A DNA stretch of 51,299 nucleotides from Opitutia bacterium UBA7374 (GTDB lineage Bacteria; Verrucomicrobiota; Verrucomicrobiia; Opitutales; Coraliomargaritaceae). The position numbers and the translations under genes are program-made. How positions within the stretch are numbered: position 1 is the first letter of the stretch; every line of letters starts with the position of its first letter. The DNA lies in assembly GCA_002469895.1 (NCBI GenBank), contig DKOA01000010.1, positions 62,547-113,845 of the forward strand. The letters are read 5' to 3'. This document shows, piece by piece, positions 51,011 through 51,299 of the stretch. The notes under the pieces are model-generated. The model saw nothing but the letters and a program-made list of their open reading frames with translations, was not told where the DNA came from and ran no database searches.

Positions 51011-51299
51011 AAAGTTAAACTGTATATTTGAATAGCGTAGCCGAAGAAAAAAGTAGCAATGTGTATTTATCGCACCTGTGCAAGGGTCAACAACGTATTC
51101 TAAAGCAACATTAATCCATAAGTGCTTCTAATGCAGAATATCAACGGATTTGCCCGCGCTCTACGCTTGCTCTGGGAGCACCACCAGAACACGATATGGA
51201 CATGTCATCCCCGAAAAATCTGACGAGTACGATTACTCATTTGCGAGACCGCGAAGGAGGCTTTCAGGTGGGAAGTACACCTCCGGAGGGCCAAAACAA
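51011..51299. promoter_or_regulatory. Upstream region of the atp operon, open to the window edge
   Basis: 289 bases with no confident gene. On the minus strand a TTGACC (51090-51085) could be a -35 box, followed about 15 bases later by the weak TAAATA (51069-51064). A small inverted repeat GCAC-ct-GTGC (51072-51081) sits between them. At the far edge a plus-strand frame from ATG 51196 (MDMSSPKNLTSTITHL...) and a minus-strand frame ending ...LLRGLANE (stop near 51235) are both open at the boundary; one could be the end of a neighbouring gene, but I cannot decide which. Confidence 0.3.

Noticed and set aside
51196..51299. Plus-strand partial gene starting MDMSSPKNLTSTITHL at the right edge
   Set aside because: Only about 34 codons are visible, with no Shine-Dalgarno or recognisable domain, and a minus-strand frame competes for the same bases.
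1..51299. Phage, insertion sequence, CRISPR or other foreign island
   Set aside because: No transposase, integrase, spaced repeats, long direct repeats or abrupt change of gene style was seen; the window reads as ordinary core chromosome.

Overview
The window looks like chromosomal DNA from a free-living, probably marine or aquatic member of the Verrucomicrobiota, most likely class Opitutae (a Coraliomargarita- or Puniceicoccus-type organism). The best evidence is a complete five-gene locus matching, in order and domain content, the Akkermansia muciniphila pilus-like genes Amuc_1102-1101-1100-1099-1098. Supporting evidence is a mid-range GC content, a core-gene set without phage or insertion sequences, and ribosome-binding sites that are mostly absent. 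The taxonomic call is inference from gene content. There is no rRNA, complete tRNA, CRISPR array or transposon in the window.

Positions 1-19237 are all on the minus strand and are mainly a type IV pilus / type II secretion-like machine. The upstream unit (19237 to 12296) encodes an exported Amuc_1102-like protein, a PilM-PilN fusion (Amuc_1101-like), two single-pass proteins (Amuc_1100- and Amuc_1099-like) and a TPR-secretin (Amuc_1098-like). It ends in a clear intrinsic terminator at 12245-12272. An AT-rich leader of about 400 bp follows. The second unit then encodes a major pilin, the GspE/PilB ATPase, the GspF/PilC platform protein, a large second prepilin, a GspL-like PilM-PilN fusion, a PilO/GspM-like protein and a GspB/GspC-like protein. 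Without an obvious break it continues into a phasin-like coiled-coil protein, a UbiB/ABC1 kinase and a hybrid sensor kinase that runs off the left edge.

Positions 19408-31031 hold mixed housekeeping genes. These are a Nudix hydrolase (+); RecF, a cysteine desulfurase, a LysM lipoprotein and an MECR-like enoyl reductase (all -); oligopeptidase A, a membrane protein and guanylate kinase (all +); then a translationally coupled NfeD-NfeD-FloA membrane-organising operon (-) whose last gene overlaps gmk tail to tail.

Positions 31159-43452 and on to 44219 hold an aldose epimerase, the TrkA-TrkH potassium uptake pair, a ferredoxin (-), a coupled rhomboid and C-terminal-processing protease pair, a DUF4139 protein (-), two small envelope proteins, and a cofactor operon nadC-birA-coaX covering NAD, biotin and CoA.

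Positions 44326-51010 carry a complete F1Fo ATP synthase operon on the minus strand (atpB-E-F-H-A-G-D-C). Its features include a very short delta subunit, a b subunit with an apparent cleavable signal peptide, a c subunit with proton-type (not sodium-type) residues, and a Gln-to-Ser change in the alpha P-loop. The strongest candidate for follow-up is the pilus-like machine. It has two separate PilM-PilN-type platform fusions served by one ATPase and one secretin, and a second prepilin with Ala instead of Gly at the cleavage site.
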